Source: Alphaproteobacteria bacterium
Lineage (GTDB): Bacteria; Pseudomonadota; Alphaproteobacteria; Rhizobiales; Xanthobacteraceae
DNA: 7,530 nt
NCBI GenBank assembly: GCA_005884855.1
Contig: VAZS01000285.1
Location: 1 to 7,530 of the forward strand
Direction: 5' to 3'
The position numbers and the translations under genes were made by a program. Positions 1 through 6,071 of the stretch are shown piece by piece. Under the pieces are notes generated by a model. That model worked only from the letters and a program-made list of their open reading frames with translations. It did not search any database and was not told the DNA's origin. Position 1 is the stretch's first letter. The number at the start of each line of letters is the position of its first letter.

Positions 1-1471
1 TGCTGTTGCTGGCATGGCCCTGCACGAATACCGCCCGCACGTTGTCCTTCTGCGCAACCTGATCTTTCGGCAGCGTCACCGCTTCGAACCAGCGGGTGAG
101 CGGGATGCCGGGGGTTTCCATGATTTGCTTTGAGTCGAAGCGCGACTTCAAGAAGTCATAGTCGACTTCCCAAACCCGCGCCCAGTGTTTCCAGGCGCCT
201 TCGGCGAGCCCGTAATAGAACGGCAGCGTGACGATATCGAGCCCGACATCGGTCGCTCCTTGCACGTTGTCATGGCCACGGAAGATGTTGGCGCCGGTGC
301 CGGCCTTCCCGACATTGCCGGTCATCAACAGTGCGATGCAACTCGCACGCACGTTGGCGGTGCCCACAGTTTTCTGGGTCTGGCCCATGGCCCAGATCAG
401 TGTTGACGGCTTCTCCGTGGCAAACATCTTTGCGACGCGCTTAAGCTGTTCGCCAGGAACGCCACTGACGCGCTCCACTTCTTCCGGATTCCACTTCTCT
501 ACTTCCTTGCGGAGATCGTCGAAACCGTAGACGCGCTGTTTGATAAACTCCTTGTCCTCCCAGCCGTTCTGGAGGATGTGCCACATCATGCCATAGAGCA
601 CCGGGATGTCGGTGCCCGGCCGCATGCGCACATATTCAGTCGCATGGGCGGCGGTTCGCGTCAGGCGCGGGTCGATGACGATAAAGTTGGCCTTTTGAAG
701 CTCCTTGCCCTCAAGCAAATGCTGCATTGATACCGGATGCGCCTCGGCCGGATTGCCGCCCATGATGATCTGGGTTTTTGCGTTGCGGATATCATTGAAG
801 CTATTGGTCATCGCGCCGTAGCCCCACGTATTGGCTACGCCCGTGACGGTTGTTGAATGGCAGATGCGCGCCTGATGGTCAGTGTTGTTGGTTCCCCAGA
901 ATGCGCCAAGCTTGCGGAATAGATAGGCGCCTTCATTGGTCATCTTGGCCGATCCGAGCCAATAGACGGAATCGCTGCCCGACTTCTCGCGAATTTCGAG
1001 CAACTTGTCGCCGATCTCGTTGATTGCGGTATCCCAGGAGACGCGCGTCCACTGCCCGTTGACGAGTTTCATCGGATAGCGCAGCCGCCTGACGCTATGC
1101 ACGAGTTCGCGCACCGATGCGCCCTTGGCGCAATGTGAGCCGCGATTGATGGGGGAATCCCAACTCGGTTCCTGGCCGACCCATACCCCGTTCAGCACCT
1201 CCGCAGTCACCGTGCATCCGACGGCGCAATGCGTGCAGATGCTCTTGCGAACAGTAGCGCCTGCGGAGAGCGGACCTGCGACTGCGGCTTCGGCGTTGCG
1301 CACGCTGCCGACCGGCAGCGTGCTCAGCGCGGCGAGAGCGCCGCCGGCAACGCCGGAGCGGCGCAGGAATGCTCGGCGGTCGAGGCCGCCGGTTTGCCCG
1401 GCGAGAGCCTCCGCCACGGAGCTGCGGCGGCCCGAGCCGGAACGCTGGTTTTGTGTTCTCTTGATCAGCAC
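1..1471 (-). CDS. fdhA: Formate dehydrogenase catalytic (alpha) subunit, Tat-exported, cysteine type; 3' end outside window
   Basis: Oxidises formate to CO2 at a molybdenum or tungsten bis-MGD centre and passes electrons through a [4Fe-4S] cluster, probably to beta/gamma subunits encoded beyond the left edge. The frame is open for 490 codons and has no stop before the edge; the family is usually about 950-1000 residues, so roughly half is present. Visible features: a twin-arginine signal LDRRAFLRRSG (residues 30-40) followed by an Ala/Gly/Leu stretch; the cluster ligands Cys79, Cys82, Cys86 and Cys114 (CTHCAVGC, then GSHCAKG with the conserved Lys116); and the active-site motif ARICHSTTVTG, where Cys204 (TGC at 860-862) takes the place of selenocysteine, followed by the conserved His205. 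GWGxMTN-like and GGNPAEAHP motifs follow. I chose the GTG start at 1469-1471 because AAGGGAGG (1477-1484) lies 5 nt upstream. It lies 12 nt after the small Tat protein gene and in the same frame. Confidence 0.95.
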   Translation of the reverse strand, partial: MLIKRTQNQRSGSGRRSSVAEALAGQTGGLDRRAFLRRSGVAGGALAALSTLPVGSVRNAEAAVAGPLSAGATVRKSICTHCAVGCTVTAEVLNGVWVGQEPSWDSPINRGSHCAKGASVRELVHSVRRLRYPMKLVNGQWTRVSWDTAINEIGDKLLEIREKSGSDSVYWLGSAKMTNEGAYLFRKLGAFWGTNNTDHQARICHSTTVTGVANTWGYGAMTNSFNDIRNAKTQIIMGGNPAEAHPVSMQHLLEGKELQKANFIVIDPRLTRTAAHATEYVRMRPGTDIPVLYGMMWHILQNGWEDKEFIKQRVYGFDDLRKEVEKWNPEEVERVSGVPGEQLKRVAKMFATEKPSTLIWAMGQTQKTVGTANVRASCIALLMTGNVGKAGTGANIFRGHDNVQGATDVGLDIVTLPFYYGLAEGAWKHWARVWEVDYDFLKSRFDSKQIMETPGIPLTRWFEAVTLPKDQVAQKDNVRAVFVQGHASNS

Positions 1472-1483
1472 GGCCGCCTCCCT

Positions 1484-1693
1484 TCAACCCGGATAACGAT
1501 TGACACGGTAGAACGCCTTCACGTGATCGGTTTCCTTATAACGCGCTTTGCGTTTTTCGTCGTTGTTCTCGCTGTCGGCCTGCGCCAGCCCCACCAACGG
1601 CGTCGCCAGCGTCGCGCCGGCACCGGCCGCGCCGATGCCGACCTTGCGAAGGAAATCGCGGCGACCGACCTTTGTTTTCTTTTCGTCCCTCAT
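1484..1693 (-). CDS. Small formate-dehydrogenase-region Tat-target protein (FdhX-like)
   Basis: A 69-residue protein of the 'formate dehydrogenase region TAT target' type, which is typically found directly upstream of FDH catalytic subunits. The N-terminus has a clear twin-arginine signal, GRRDFLRKVGIG (residues 10-21), then a Gly/Ala/Leu hydrophobic segment and a probable cleavage site after AQA at residue 39. The mature part is only about 30 residues and very charged, with the family-like segment KETDHVKAFYRVNRYP near the end. The ATG at 1691-1693 has a purine-rich GGAGAG 5 nt upstream. It sits 29 nt after the chaperone gene and 12 nt before the FDH gene, so co-transcription is very likely. 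Its role is not established; it may be a small periplasmic subunit or an assembly partner of the FDH (inference). Shewanella literature uses the name fdhX for a protein of this sort. Confidence 0.88.
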   Translation of the reverse strand: MRDEKKTKVGRRDFLRKVGIGAAGAGATLATPLVGLAQADSENNDEKRKARYKETDHVKAFYRVNRYPG

Positions 1694-1722
1694 CGTATCT
1701 CTCCAGGATCAACCACCGTTGG

Positions 1723-2499
1723 TCAGTTGGCGAAAGTAAATGCTTCGGTTTCGATTTTCAAAAACAGGCGGCCAAGCGATCCGACCGATCGGTAGAATTT
1801 GGCGCTTGCGGCGGTTTCCATATCGGCAAACAGACGGCCCATCCATGGCGCCACATGCTTCTCGAAGAATCGGCGCTGCATTTCTGCCGATGCCGGGAAG
1901 CGCCTGCCGGCGAGGCCCGCCATGATCTCGCACAGCGTCGCCGCATGATCCTCCGGTTCGAAATTCTTCTCGACCCGCTCGATGCCGAGCGCGGCGAGAT
2001 CGTCTCGCAGGCGCGACAGCGGACGCTCATTGAGAAAACCGGTCAGGTAGTAGGACCCGTAAGGCAACAACTCGCCACGCCCGAGGCCGACGAACAGGTC
2101 GAAATATTCGCGTTCGATTTCGGCTGCGGTTTCCGATGCCGCTTCGGCCAGCGCGGCATGGGCGCGGCCAAGCGGCGTGGCGTCGCCGCGCAATCGCGCG
2201 ATCTCACCAAGCAGTTCGTTCGAGGGCGCGCTCCAAAGCAATGCCGCAAGCAACGCGTATTCCTGGGCGCGCGCCGCATCGACGGGATCGACGGCATCAT
2301 CTTTCACGGCAGGCTCGCTAGAGAGATCGGACCGAAGTTGTTTATGCGAAGCGCCCGTCGCGGCTTCGATGGCAATCACCCGCTGTGCAGGAACGCGGTT
2401 CCAGTTCGAAGCCGAAGGTTGAGCGACGCCGATTTTATGGGCAAGCTGAGCCACACCGCCTGCCGTGTCGATCGCGTAATTGGGTCCCGGATCGCGCAA
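1723..2499 (-). CDS. TorD/DmsD-family redox-enzyme chaperone with an N-terminal YdaS/Cro-like HTH domain
   Basis: 258 residues in two parts. Residues about 8-60 look like a Cro/YdaS-type helix-turn-helix: AGGVAQLAHKIGVAQPSAS followed by RVPAQRVIAIEAATG and a QLRSDL end, the classic wording of that DNA-binding family. After a short acidic linker (about 61-78), residues about 79-250 are an all-helical TorD/NarJ-superfamily domain with the signature EYFDLFVGLGRGELLPYGSY (131-150), the EPEDH motif (181-185) and the FFEKHVAPWMGRLFADME helix. TorD proteins bind Tat signal peptides of molybdoenzymes and hold them until the cofactor is inserted; here the client is presumably the FDH subunit two genes downstream. 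The start is a TTG at 2497-2499, supported by GGGAGGT (2505-2511) 5 nt upstream and by the HTH homology beginning immediately after it. The chaperone half is secure. Whether the HTH half binds DNA is inference. Confidence 0.9.
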   Translation of the reverse strand: MRDPGPNYAIDTAGGVAQLAHKIGVAQPSASNWNRVPAQRVIAIEAATGASHKQLRSDLSSEPAVKDDAVDPVDAARAQEYALLAALLWSAPSNELLGEIARLRGDATPLGRAHAALAEAASETAAEIEREYFDLFVGLGRGELLPYGSYYLTGFLNERPLSRLRDDLAALGIERVEKNFEPEDHAATLCEIMAGLAGRRFPASAEMQRRFFEKHVAPWMGRLFADMETAASAKFYRSVGSLGRLFLKIETEAFTFAN

Positions 2500-2504
2500 C
2501 GTGG

Positions 2505-2511
2505 ACCTCCC
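2505..2511 (-). promoter_or_regulatory. Strong ribosome binding site supporting a TTG start
   Basis: GGGAGGT on the minus strand, 5 nt upstream of the TTG codon at 2497-2499. It decides the start of the HTH-TorD gene, because no ATG or GTG is as well placed. Confidence 0.7.
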
Positions 2512-2551
2512 ATCCCGACCGCCAAGTGTTTGATTATTCTTGGTTCAGCAA

Positions 2552-2580
2552 AGATTAGGCGGGGGTTCGGGAGCGGTCAA
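2552..2580 (-). promoter_or_regulatory. Candidate sigma-70-type promoter of the chaperone-FDH operon
   Basis: On the minus strand, TTGACC (2575-2580) and TAATCT (2552-2557) are separated by exactly 17 bp. The -35 element matches TTGACA at five of six positions and the -10 at three of six, acceptable for an alphaproteobacterial housekeeping promoter. The start point would fall near 2545, giving a leader of about 45 nt before the TTG start of the HTH-TorD gene. It lies in the only gap of more than 100 bp on this strand within the gene block, so the downstream fdh genes may be transcribed separately from the DUF block. Motif-based prediction only. Confidence 0.5.
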
Positions 2581-2597
2581 TTGATGGGCATAGTCTG

Positions 2598-2609
2598 AGG
2601 CTATAGCCT
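2598..2609. promoter_or_regulatory. Perfect 12-bp palindrome upstream of the fdh promoter (possible operator)
   Basis: AGGCTATAGCCT is its own reverse complement. Its centre is about 24 bp upstream of the candidate -35 box (2575-2580), near -58 relative to the predicted start, where an activator could act. It lies 12 nt past the DUF3306 stop codon. It has no T-run, and as RNA it gives only a 4-bp stem, so an intrinsic terminator is unlikely. The binding protein is unknown. Confidence 0.35.
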
Positions 2610-2621
2610 TTCGTCGAATGG

Positions 2622-3275
2622 CTAGCGAGGCAGCGCTCCGCCGTGTGTGCGGCGCCCCACAAGAGTCTGGTCAGGGTCCGCTTCTTGAGGACCTTCCGGT
2701 TGCGATGCAGCAAGAACTTGAGGCGATCCCTCGACTGTGGCCGCGTCTGTCGAACGGACATCGGCTATCGCTTCTACGGATTTCGGCGCGGGATGGCCCT
2801 CTGAATCAGCCCGTTCACGCTCATCCTTGGACTCCGTGGGCGGATTCGCGAGACTTTCGGCAGCCTGCGACACACCTCCGATGACCCTGTCAATGAGCTC
2901 ACTAAGCTGCGCTTCTGAACAGTCAAGCGGTCCGAAGCCGGGCATCGCATTCGGGTCATTGAAGTCCCAGGCGTTCTCCGCCAACCCTACAAAGTCCCGG
3001 ATGGCAGGGTCGGCACTCCAGGCGCGACGAAGCGCCGCACGGCTCAGCTCCTGTGGAATGCCTTTGCGAAGGAACGCTGTGATGTCGGTGACAGCGTCAA
3101 TCGATTCGATTGGCGGCAAGCTCGACAGATCTACACCCCGGTTCGAAGGGTCTTCAACAGCGCGGGGAGGTGACGTCGGGTCGTGCGCCTCCATTGGCTC
3201 AGTCCGTTCGGGAGTGCCGGAACTCGCCTCTCGCTTACGACGAGACCAACGCGCAAGGAATTCCTCTTCGCTCAT
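2622..3275 (-). CDS. DUF3306 domain-containing protein
   Basis: A 217-residue protein of unknown biochemical role from a family that travels with FDH gene clusters. The N-terminus MSEEEFLARWSRRKRE is the typical family opening. The conserved core spans about residues 50-118: SLPPIESIDAVTDITAFL, then IPQELSRAALRRAWSADP, then a segment ending in MPGFGPLD. The remainder (about 140-217) is charged, Pro/Glu/Ser-rich and probably disordered. There is no signal peptide or membrane segment, so it is presumably cytoplasmic. The ATG at 3273-3275 overlaps the stop of the DUF3305 gene by four bases (ATGA), implying translational coupling. Family assignment is from recognised motifs; function is unknown, and a role in FDH maturation or electron transfer is inferred only from context. 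Confidence 0.85.
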   Translation of the reverse strand: MSEEEFLARWSRRKREASSGTPERTEPMEAHDPTSPPRAVEDPSNRGVDLSSLPPIESIDAVTDITAFLRKGIPQELSRAALRRAWSADPAIRDFVGLAENAWDFNDPNAMPGFGPLDCSEAQLSELIDRVIGGVSQAAESLANPPTESKDERERADSEGHPAPKSVEAIADVRSTDAATVEGSPQVLAASQPEGPQEADPDQTLVGRRTHGGALPR

Positions 3276-3661
3276 TCGCGCCCGCCTTCATGTTGTCGCC
3301 GCGCCAGCGCCTCCGGATCAGCGCGGCGCCGCTCGCGTTTGACGAATTCCCTTTCGACATGATGCTCAGCGATGAAATTTTCAATCACGTCGCGAAGCAT
3401 TTCGGGCATCGCTACCGCTTCGACCAGGTTAGCGCCTGCCTCCGTGTGAGCCTCCCCTTCTGCGGGATCAGCGGTGACGGCCGAAATGTCATAGGGCCAA
3501 GTGCCTTCCGAGGGGCTGAGCACGATCCAGATGCTGGGGGTGCCGGAGGCAATATTGTCGCGATAGAGCTGGGTCTCGGAGCGGTAGAGATCGACCGTAG
3601 CGCTGCCGGCGTAGTAGAGTGTCGCCTCATCCTGCTCGCGTAGAACCGTCCACGGCTTCAT
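3272..3661 (-). CDS. DUF3305 domain-containing protein, apparently missing its N-terminus
   Basis: 129 residues. It matches the middle and end of DUF3305: the YYAGSATVDLYRSETQLYRDN segment (16-36), SIWIVLSPSEG (43-53), AVTADPAEGEAHTEAG (61-76), and the C-terminal AEHHVEREFVKRERRRADPE (98-117). Family members as I remember them start some 30-40 residues earlier, with a V-G-V-V-x-E-R-R strand and a conserved Trp. Here the only ATG is at 3659-3661, immediately before family-like KPWTVL. Upstream in the same frame the reading stays family-like (WCAIGILPDEPE, codons 3662-3697), but an in-frame TAG at 3716-3718 closes it and no good start precedes the ATG. This suggests a truncated gene that may restart at the internal ATG in a TGAGATG junction with the DUF6352 gene. 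Its four-base overlap with DUF3306 downstream is intact. Function unknown. Confidence 0.75.
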   Translation of the reverse strand: MKPWTVLREQDEATLYYAGSATVDLYRSETQLYRDNIASGTPSIWIVLSPSEGTWPYDISAVTADPAEGEAHTEAGANLVEAVAMPEMLRDVIENFIAEHHVEREFVKRERRRADPEALARRQHEGGRE

Positions 3662-3662
3662 C

Positions 3663-4649
3663 TCAGGCTCGTCCGGCAGGATGCCGATGGCGCACCACGT
3701 TGTCGGCGCCCATCGCTAGAATGAGATAGACTGGCCTGGTGCCGACGCGTTCGTGCACCAGGCGCGGGTCCTCGATGGTCAAGCGCATCAGGGCGACGAT
3801 GCGCTCGCCCGCATTGGCGTCCAGCTCGGCGCCATGCCACAAGGCATTGCCGATCCGGGTGCCCTCGGTGTCGAGGCCGACGAACCAGCGCCAGTCGCGA
3901 TCTTCGATCGATGCAACGGTTTCGACGCTGACGGCAACACCCATGAGGTGAGCGACCCAGCGCTCGACCACCCGGCAGAGCCCCGCGCGGGCCCTGGGAT
4001 TGCCGCCTATGTTCATGACCATCGCATGCGCGTCGGAGCGCGACCAGTACGTCCAGGCGTTTTCGTCATCCATCACATCCATCTCGCCGAAAGCCTTTGG
4101 CTGGAGCATAGCGGTGAGCGGCGAGGAATGAATGTCGTGCTGTCCGTGTTGCTGCGCCTCAACAGTTTCGGCATCGGCCAACAGCAACGTACCTTCGTGA
4201 ATGGCGGCCTGCTGGCTGCGATAGAACAACTCGGCGGCCCGCAACGTGTAAGGATCGTCGCAACCCTCAAGCGCATTGCGCAAGATCAGGTGGCAAAGCT
4301 GAGCCAGAAAGATCGGCGGCAGATCGCCGGCGCCATTGCGGGCGAGGTTCACGTACACGGCTTCGAGCGATGCAGCCGTTATCAGCCGGTCGCGAAACGC
4401 GATCATGAAGGTCCAATTCTCGCGCGCATCGGCGTCGGCGAGAGCGAAAATGTCCGCCTTTGAGACCGGACGCAAAGGATCCGCCAGCAAGCTTGCATGA
4501 AGATTGCGCTCGGCCTCGCACGCATCGGCGGGCGGCATCAATTCAGGCCGTGCCAGATAGGCCATGATCAGTTCGGGCGTCGCCACCAGCCCGCCATGAT
4601 CGGCACGGCGCGTGAGGTGATGGCCTGAGGCAACCCAGAATTCCCTCAT
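3663..4649 (-). CDS. DUF6352 family protein
   Basis: 328 residues, soluble, with no export signal. It opens with the family-like MREFWVASGHHLT, then LARPELMPPADACEAERNLH (about 33-52), ADADARENWTFMIAFRDRLI, a PPIFLAQLCHLILRNALEG segment, DDPYTLRAAELFYRSQ, and late in the protein IEDRDWRWFVGLDTEGTRIG and RPVYLILAMGADNVVR. The ATG at 4647-4649 overlaps the DUF6505 stop by four bases. The extreme C-terminus, HRHPAGRA, does not look like the family tail I recall (a longer, hydrophobic MKPQN-type ending), and the neighbouring DUF3305 gene lacks its start, so the two 3'/5' ends may have been joined by a deletion. Biochemical function is unknown. Co-occurrence with FDH genes suggests an accessory role. 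The family name is from memory of motif wording, not a search. Confidence 0.78.
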   Translation of the reverse strand: MREFWVASGHHLTRRADHGGLVATPELIMAYLARPELMPPADACEAERNLHASLLADPLRPVSKADIFALADADARENWTFMIAFRDRLITAASLEAVYVNLARNGAGDLPPIFLAQLCHLILRNALEGCDDPYTLRAAELFYRSQQAAIHEGTLLLADAETVEAQQHGQHDIHSSPLTAMLQPKAFGEMDVMDDENAWTYWSRSDAHAMVMNIGGNPRARAGLCRVVERWVAHLMGVAVSVETVASIEDRDWRWFVGLDTEGTRIGNALWHGAELDANAGERIVALMRLTIEDPRLVHERVGTRPVYLILAMGADNVVRHRHPAGRA

Positions 4650-5224
4650 CGGCGATCCGTCGTCGTGATGCGGTCGATCTTCGAGAGGGCGAGAAGATCG
4701 ACTTGCTCGACCGGCTCGATCTCGTCTTCGACCTCATGGTAGGTAAACGCGCTGACGTGCGCGTGCAACTGGTCCTCACCAGGAGCGGCTTCGCGCCGCT
4801 TGAGGGTGCGAAAACGCTCGCGCATTTCACCGTCCTCAATGCTCCGCTGCACGGCGAGCAGCGTCTGCAGCGGGTGCTGGCACAACGAGGCGGCAAACGC
4901 GACCTCTTCTTCGGCGCCAGCACGCGCGGCTTCAAAATCCGGTGCGCCGAACTTCTCCAGCAGCACGCTTGCGAGGCGTTCGACCATGACCTGTCTGTCC
5001 GCCTCCGTGGCCTCGGTGACAATAGCAAGCGTGGACCAGCCGAAGCTGTCGATACCTAAAAAGCCGGAACGCAGCGCAACGCGCTGCTTTTGACTGAGCG
5101 TTTCCGGATCCCTGTTCCAGAATACAAATGCGCCGGAGACCGCCCATTCTCCAGGGTTCGCGGCCGACTCGAATACAAACGTATCGGAGGGGTCGAGCCT
5201 GATGGTGCGCGGCAATTTCAACAT
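4646..5224 (-). CDS. DUF6505 family protein
   Basis: 192 residues from the ATG at 5222-5224. This start is preferred because GAGG (5230-5233) lies 5 nt upstream, the homology opening LKLPRTIRLDPSDTFVFE begins at once, and it falls 7 nt after the upstream gene's stop. A longer in-frame start at 5266 would overlap that gene by 35 nt and has no recognisable ribosome site. Recognisable stretches are NPGEWAVSGAFVF, LRSGFLGIDSFGWSTL and EEEVAFAASLCQHPLQTLLA; the last 50 residues are acidic and less conserved. There is no signal peptide or transmembrane helix. The stop overlaps the DUF6352 start (ATGA). Function unknown; members commonly sit beside the biotin/lipoate-ligase-like gene, as here. Confidence 0.75.
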   Translation of the reverse strand: MLKLPRTIRLDPSDTFVFESAANPGEWAVSGAFVFWNRDPETLSQKQRVALRSGFLGIDSFGWSTLAIVTEATEADRQVMVERLASVLLEKFGAPDFEAARAGAEEEVAFAASLCQHPLQTLLAVQRSIEDGEMRERFRTLKRREAAPGEDQLHAHVSAFTYHEVEDEIEPVEQVDLLALSKIDRITTTDRR

Positions 5225-5231
5225 TTCCGCC

Positions 5232-5984
5232 TCATCCGAGTTTCGGACCACGCGCTTGCGGATCATACCAACTCACGTGGGCAAGCGCATCCAGTAGACT
5301 CGTCCGCTCGGGCGGGCCGCTGCCGCCGGGCGGCTTGACCAGGAGCTCGCCGTTGAGGTCGATAGCTCGTCGCTCCCCGGCCTTGCGTTTGGGGAGGCGC
5401 TCCAGGTAATCCCGCGCGATCGCTTCGAACCCATGCTCGTTCCAGCGGTCGAACCCGGTCATGAGATGACGGGCGAAGCTGCCAATGATCGCCTCGGTGT
5501 CGATCATCTCGAAGCCTTCGCTCAAGAGCGAAACGCCGGATGCGGCCTGCACCTCTTCGATATGCGCCATATCAGCGGCGCGCAGAATGACCGCGAATAC
5601 CAGCCACTCTGGTATGTCCGCCTCGCCGCAATTCGCCGGCCAACCGAGCCGCGCACCGCCGAGCAATCCGCCGTCGAACCTGATCGCGTCGGGCCAGCCG
5701 AAACTGACCTCCCGCTCTGGCGGGCAATGGGCGGCAATGGCATCAGCTACCGCATTCATGCCGGCAAAGAACGCCCGGCGCGCCGAGACCAGCGCCTCGT
5801 CAGGTTCCAGTATGACCGAGAATTCCACCAGATCGTAGCGCCGCACCCAAACCAGCGTCCCGGCGCCCGCTTGCGCCGCAATATCGCAGCCGTGCGCGAA
5901 GGCGTCGCCGAGTTCACGCAAGGCGACCAAAGTATAACCGGGAGGCAGGTCGAGCGCCGGTTCCAACTCCGCGAGACGCGACAT
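5232..5984 (-). CDS. Biotin/lipoate--protein ligase-like protein with C-terminal DUF4444
   Basis: 250 residues. The N-terminal ~190 residues have the biotin/lipoate-ligase fold wording: AGAGTLVWVRRYDLVEFSVI (40-59) occupies the place of the GRGRRG nucleotide loop, and FGWPDAIRFDGGLLGGARL (95-113) corresponds to the KWPND...GxKxxGIL region. The catalytic lysine of BirA/LplA-type enzymes appears to be Leu107/Leu108 here, and the arginine-rich loop is also altered, so ordinary biotin or lipoate transfer is doubtful. The C-terminus (about 203-250: GERRAIDLNGELLVKPPG, then a segment ending SWYDPQARGPKL) fits DUF4444. No biotinyl or lipoyl acceptor domain is visible in the window. The ATG at 5982-5984 has a weak AGGA ribosome site 10-11 nt upstream. 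It is the first gene of the minus-strand block and is divergent from the Fe-S protein gene. Fold assignment is fairly secure; activity is unknown. Confidence 0.8.
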   Translation of the reverse strand: MSRLAELEPALDLPPGYTLVALRELGDAFAHGCDIAAQAGAGTLVWVRRYDLVEFSVILEPDEALVSARRAFFAGMNAVADAIAAHCPPEREVSFGWPDAIRFDGGLLGGARLGWPANCGEADIPEWLVFAVILRAADMAHIEEVQAASGVSLLSEGFEMIDTEAIIGSFARHLMTGFDRWNEHGFEAIARDYLERLPKRKAGERRAIDLNGELLVKPPGGSGPPERTSLLDALAHVSWYDPQARGPKLG

Positions 5985-5998
5985 CGAAGAAGCATCCT

Positions 5999-6043
5999 TA
6001 TGCTACGCAACTGCGCGTTATATGCTATCCCGCACAACTGCGC
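5999..6043. repeat. Two imperfect direct repeats, TATGCTA + CAACTGCGC
   Basis: TATGCTA occurs at 5999-6005 and 6021-6027, and CAACTGCGC at 6008-6016 and 6035-6043. Each copy has the two blocks in the same order, with an internal spacer of 2 bp in the first and 7 bp in the second. The TATGCTA copies are 22 bp apart, about two helical turns. They flank the TATAAC element of the minus strand, so they may be regulator sites. Function is inferred from position only. Confidence 0.5.
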
Positions 6044-6051
6044 CACGCGAG

Positions 6052-6071
6052 CAGCTTGCAAATGCTTGCTG
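6052..6071. promoter_or_regulatory. Imperfect 20-bp dyad (possible operator)
   Basis: The layout is CAGC-tt-GCA-aa-TGC-tt-GCTG: 14 of 20 positions are dyad-symmetric, and the three mismatched dinucleotides are all AA or TT and evenly spaced. It overlaps the weak plus-strand -35-like TTGCTG. This is typical operator geometry but matches no regulator box I can name. Confidence 0.35.

Noticed and set aside
1095..1487. 130-codon minus-strand frame overlapping the start of the FDH gene
   Set aside because: Arg-rich out-of-frame shadow; the true frame carries the Tat motif and cluster cysteines.
1672..2598. 308-codon open frame on the plus strand
   Set aside because: Antisense to the HTH-TorD gene, whose product has clear domain motifs; the plus-strand translation is Arg/Gly-rich with no recognisable motif.
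2598..2609. Palindrome considered as a terminator after the DUF3306 gene
   Set aside because: Only a 4-bp stem with a 4-nt loop as RNA and no following T-run.
3753..4463. 236-codon open frame on the plus strand
   Set aside because: Antisense shadow of the DUF6352 gene; no ribosome site and no family-like sequence.
5224..5266. Longer DUF6505 start at 5266
   Set aside because: Would overlap the ligase-like gene by 35 nt, has no ribosome site, and the extra 14 residues do not look like the family start.
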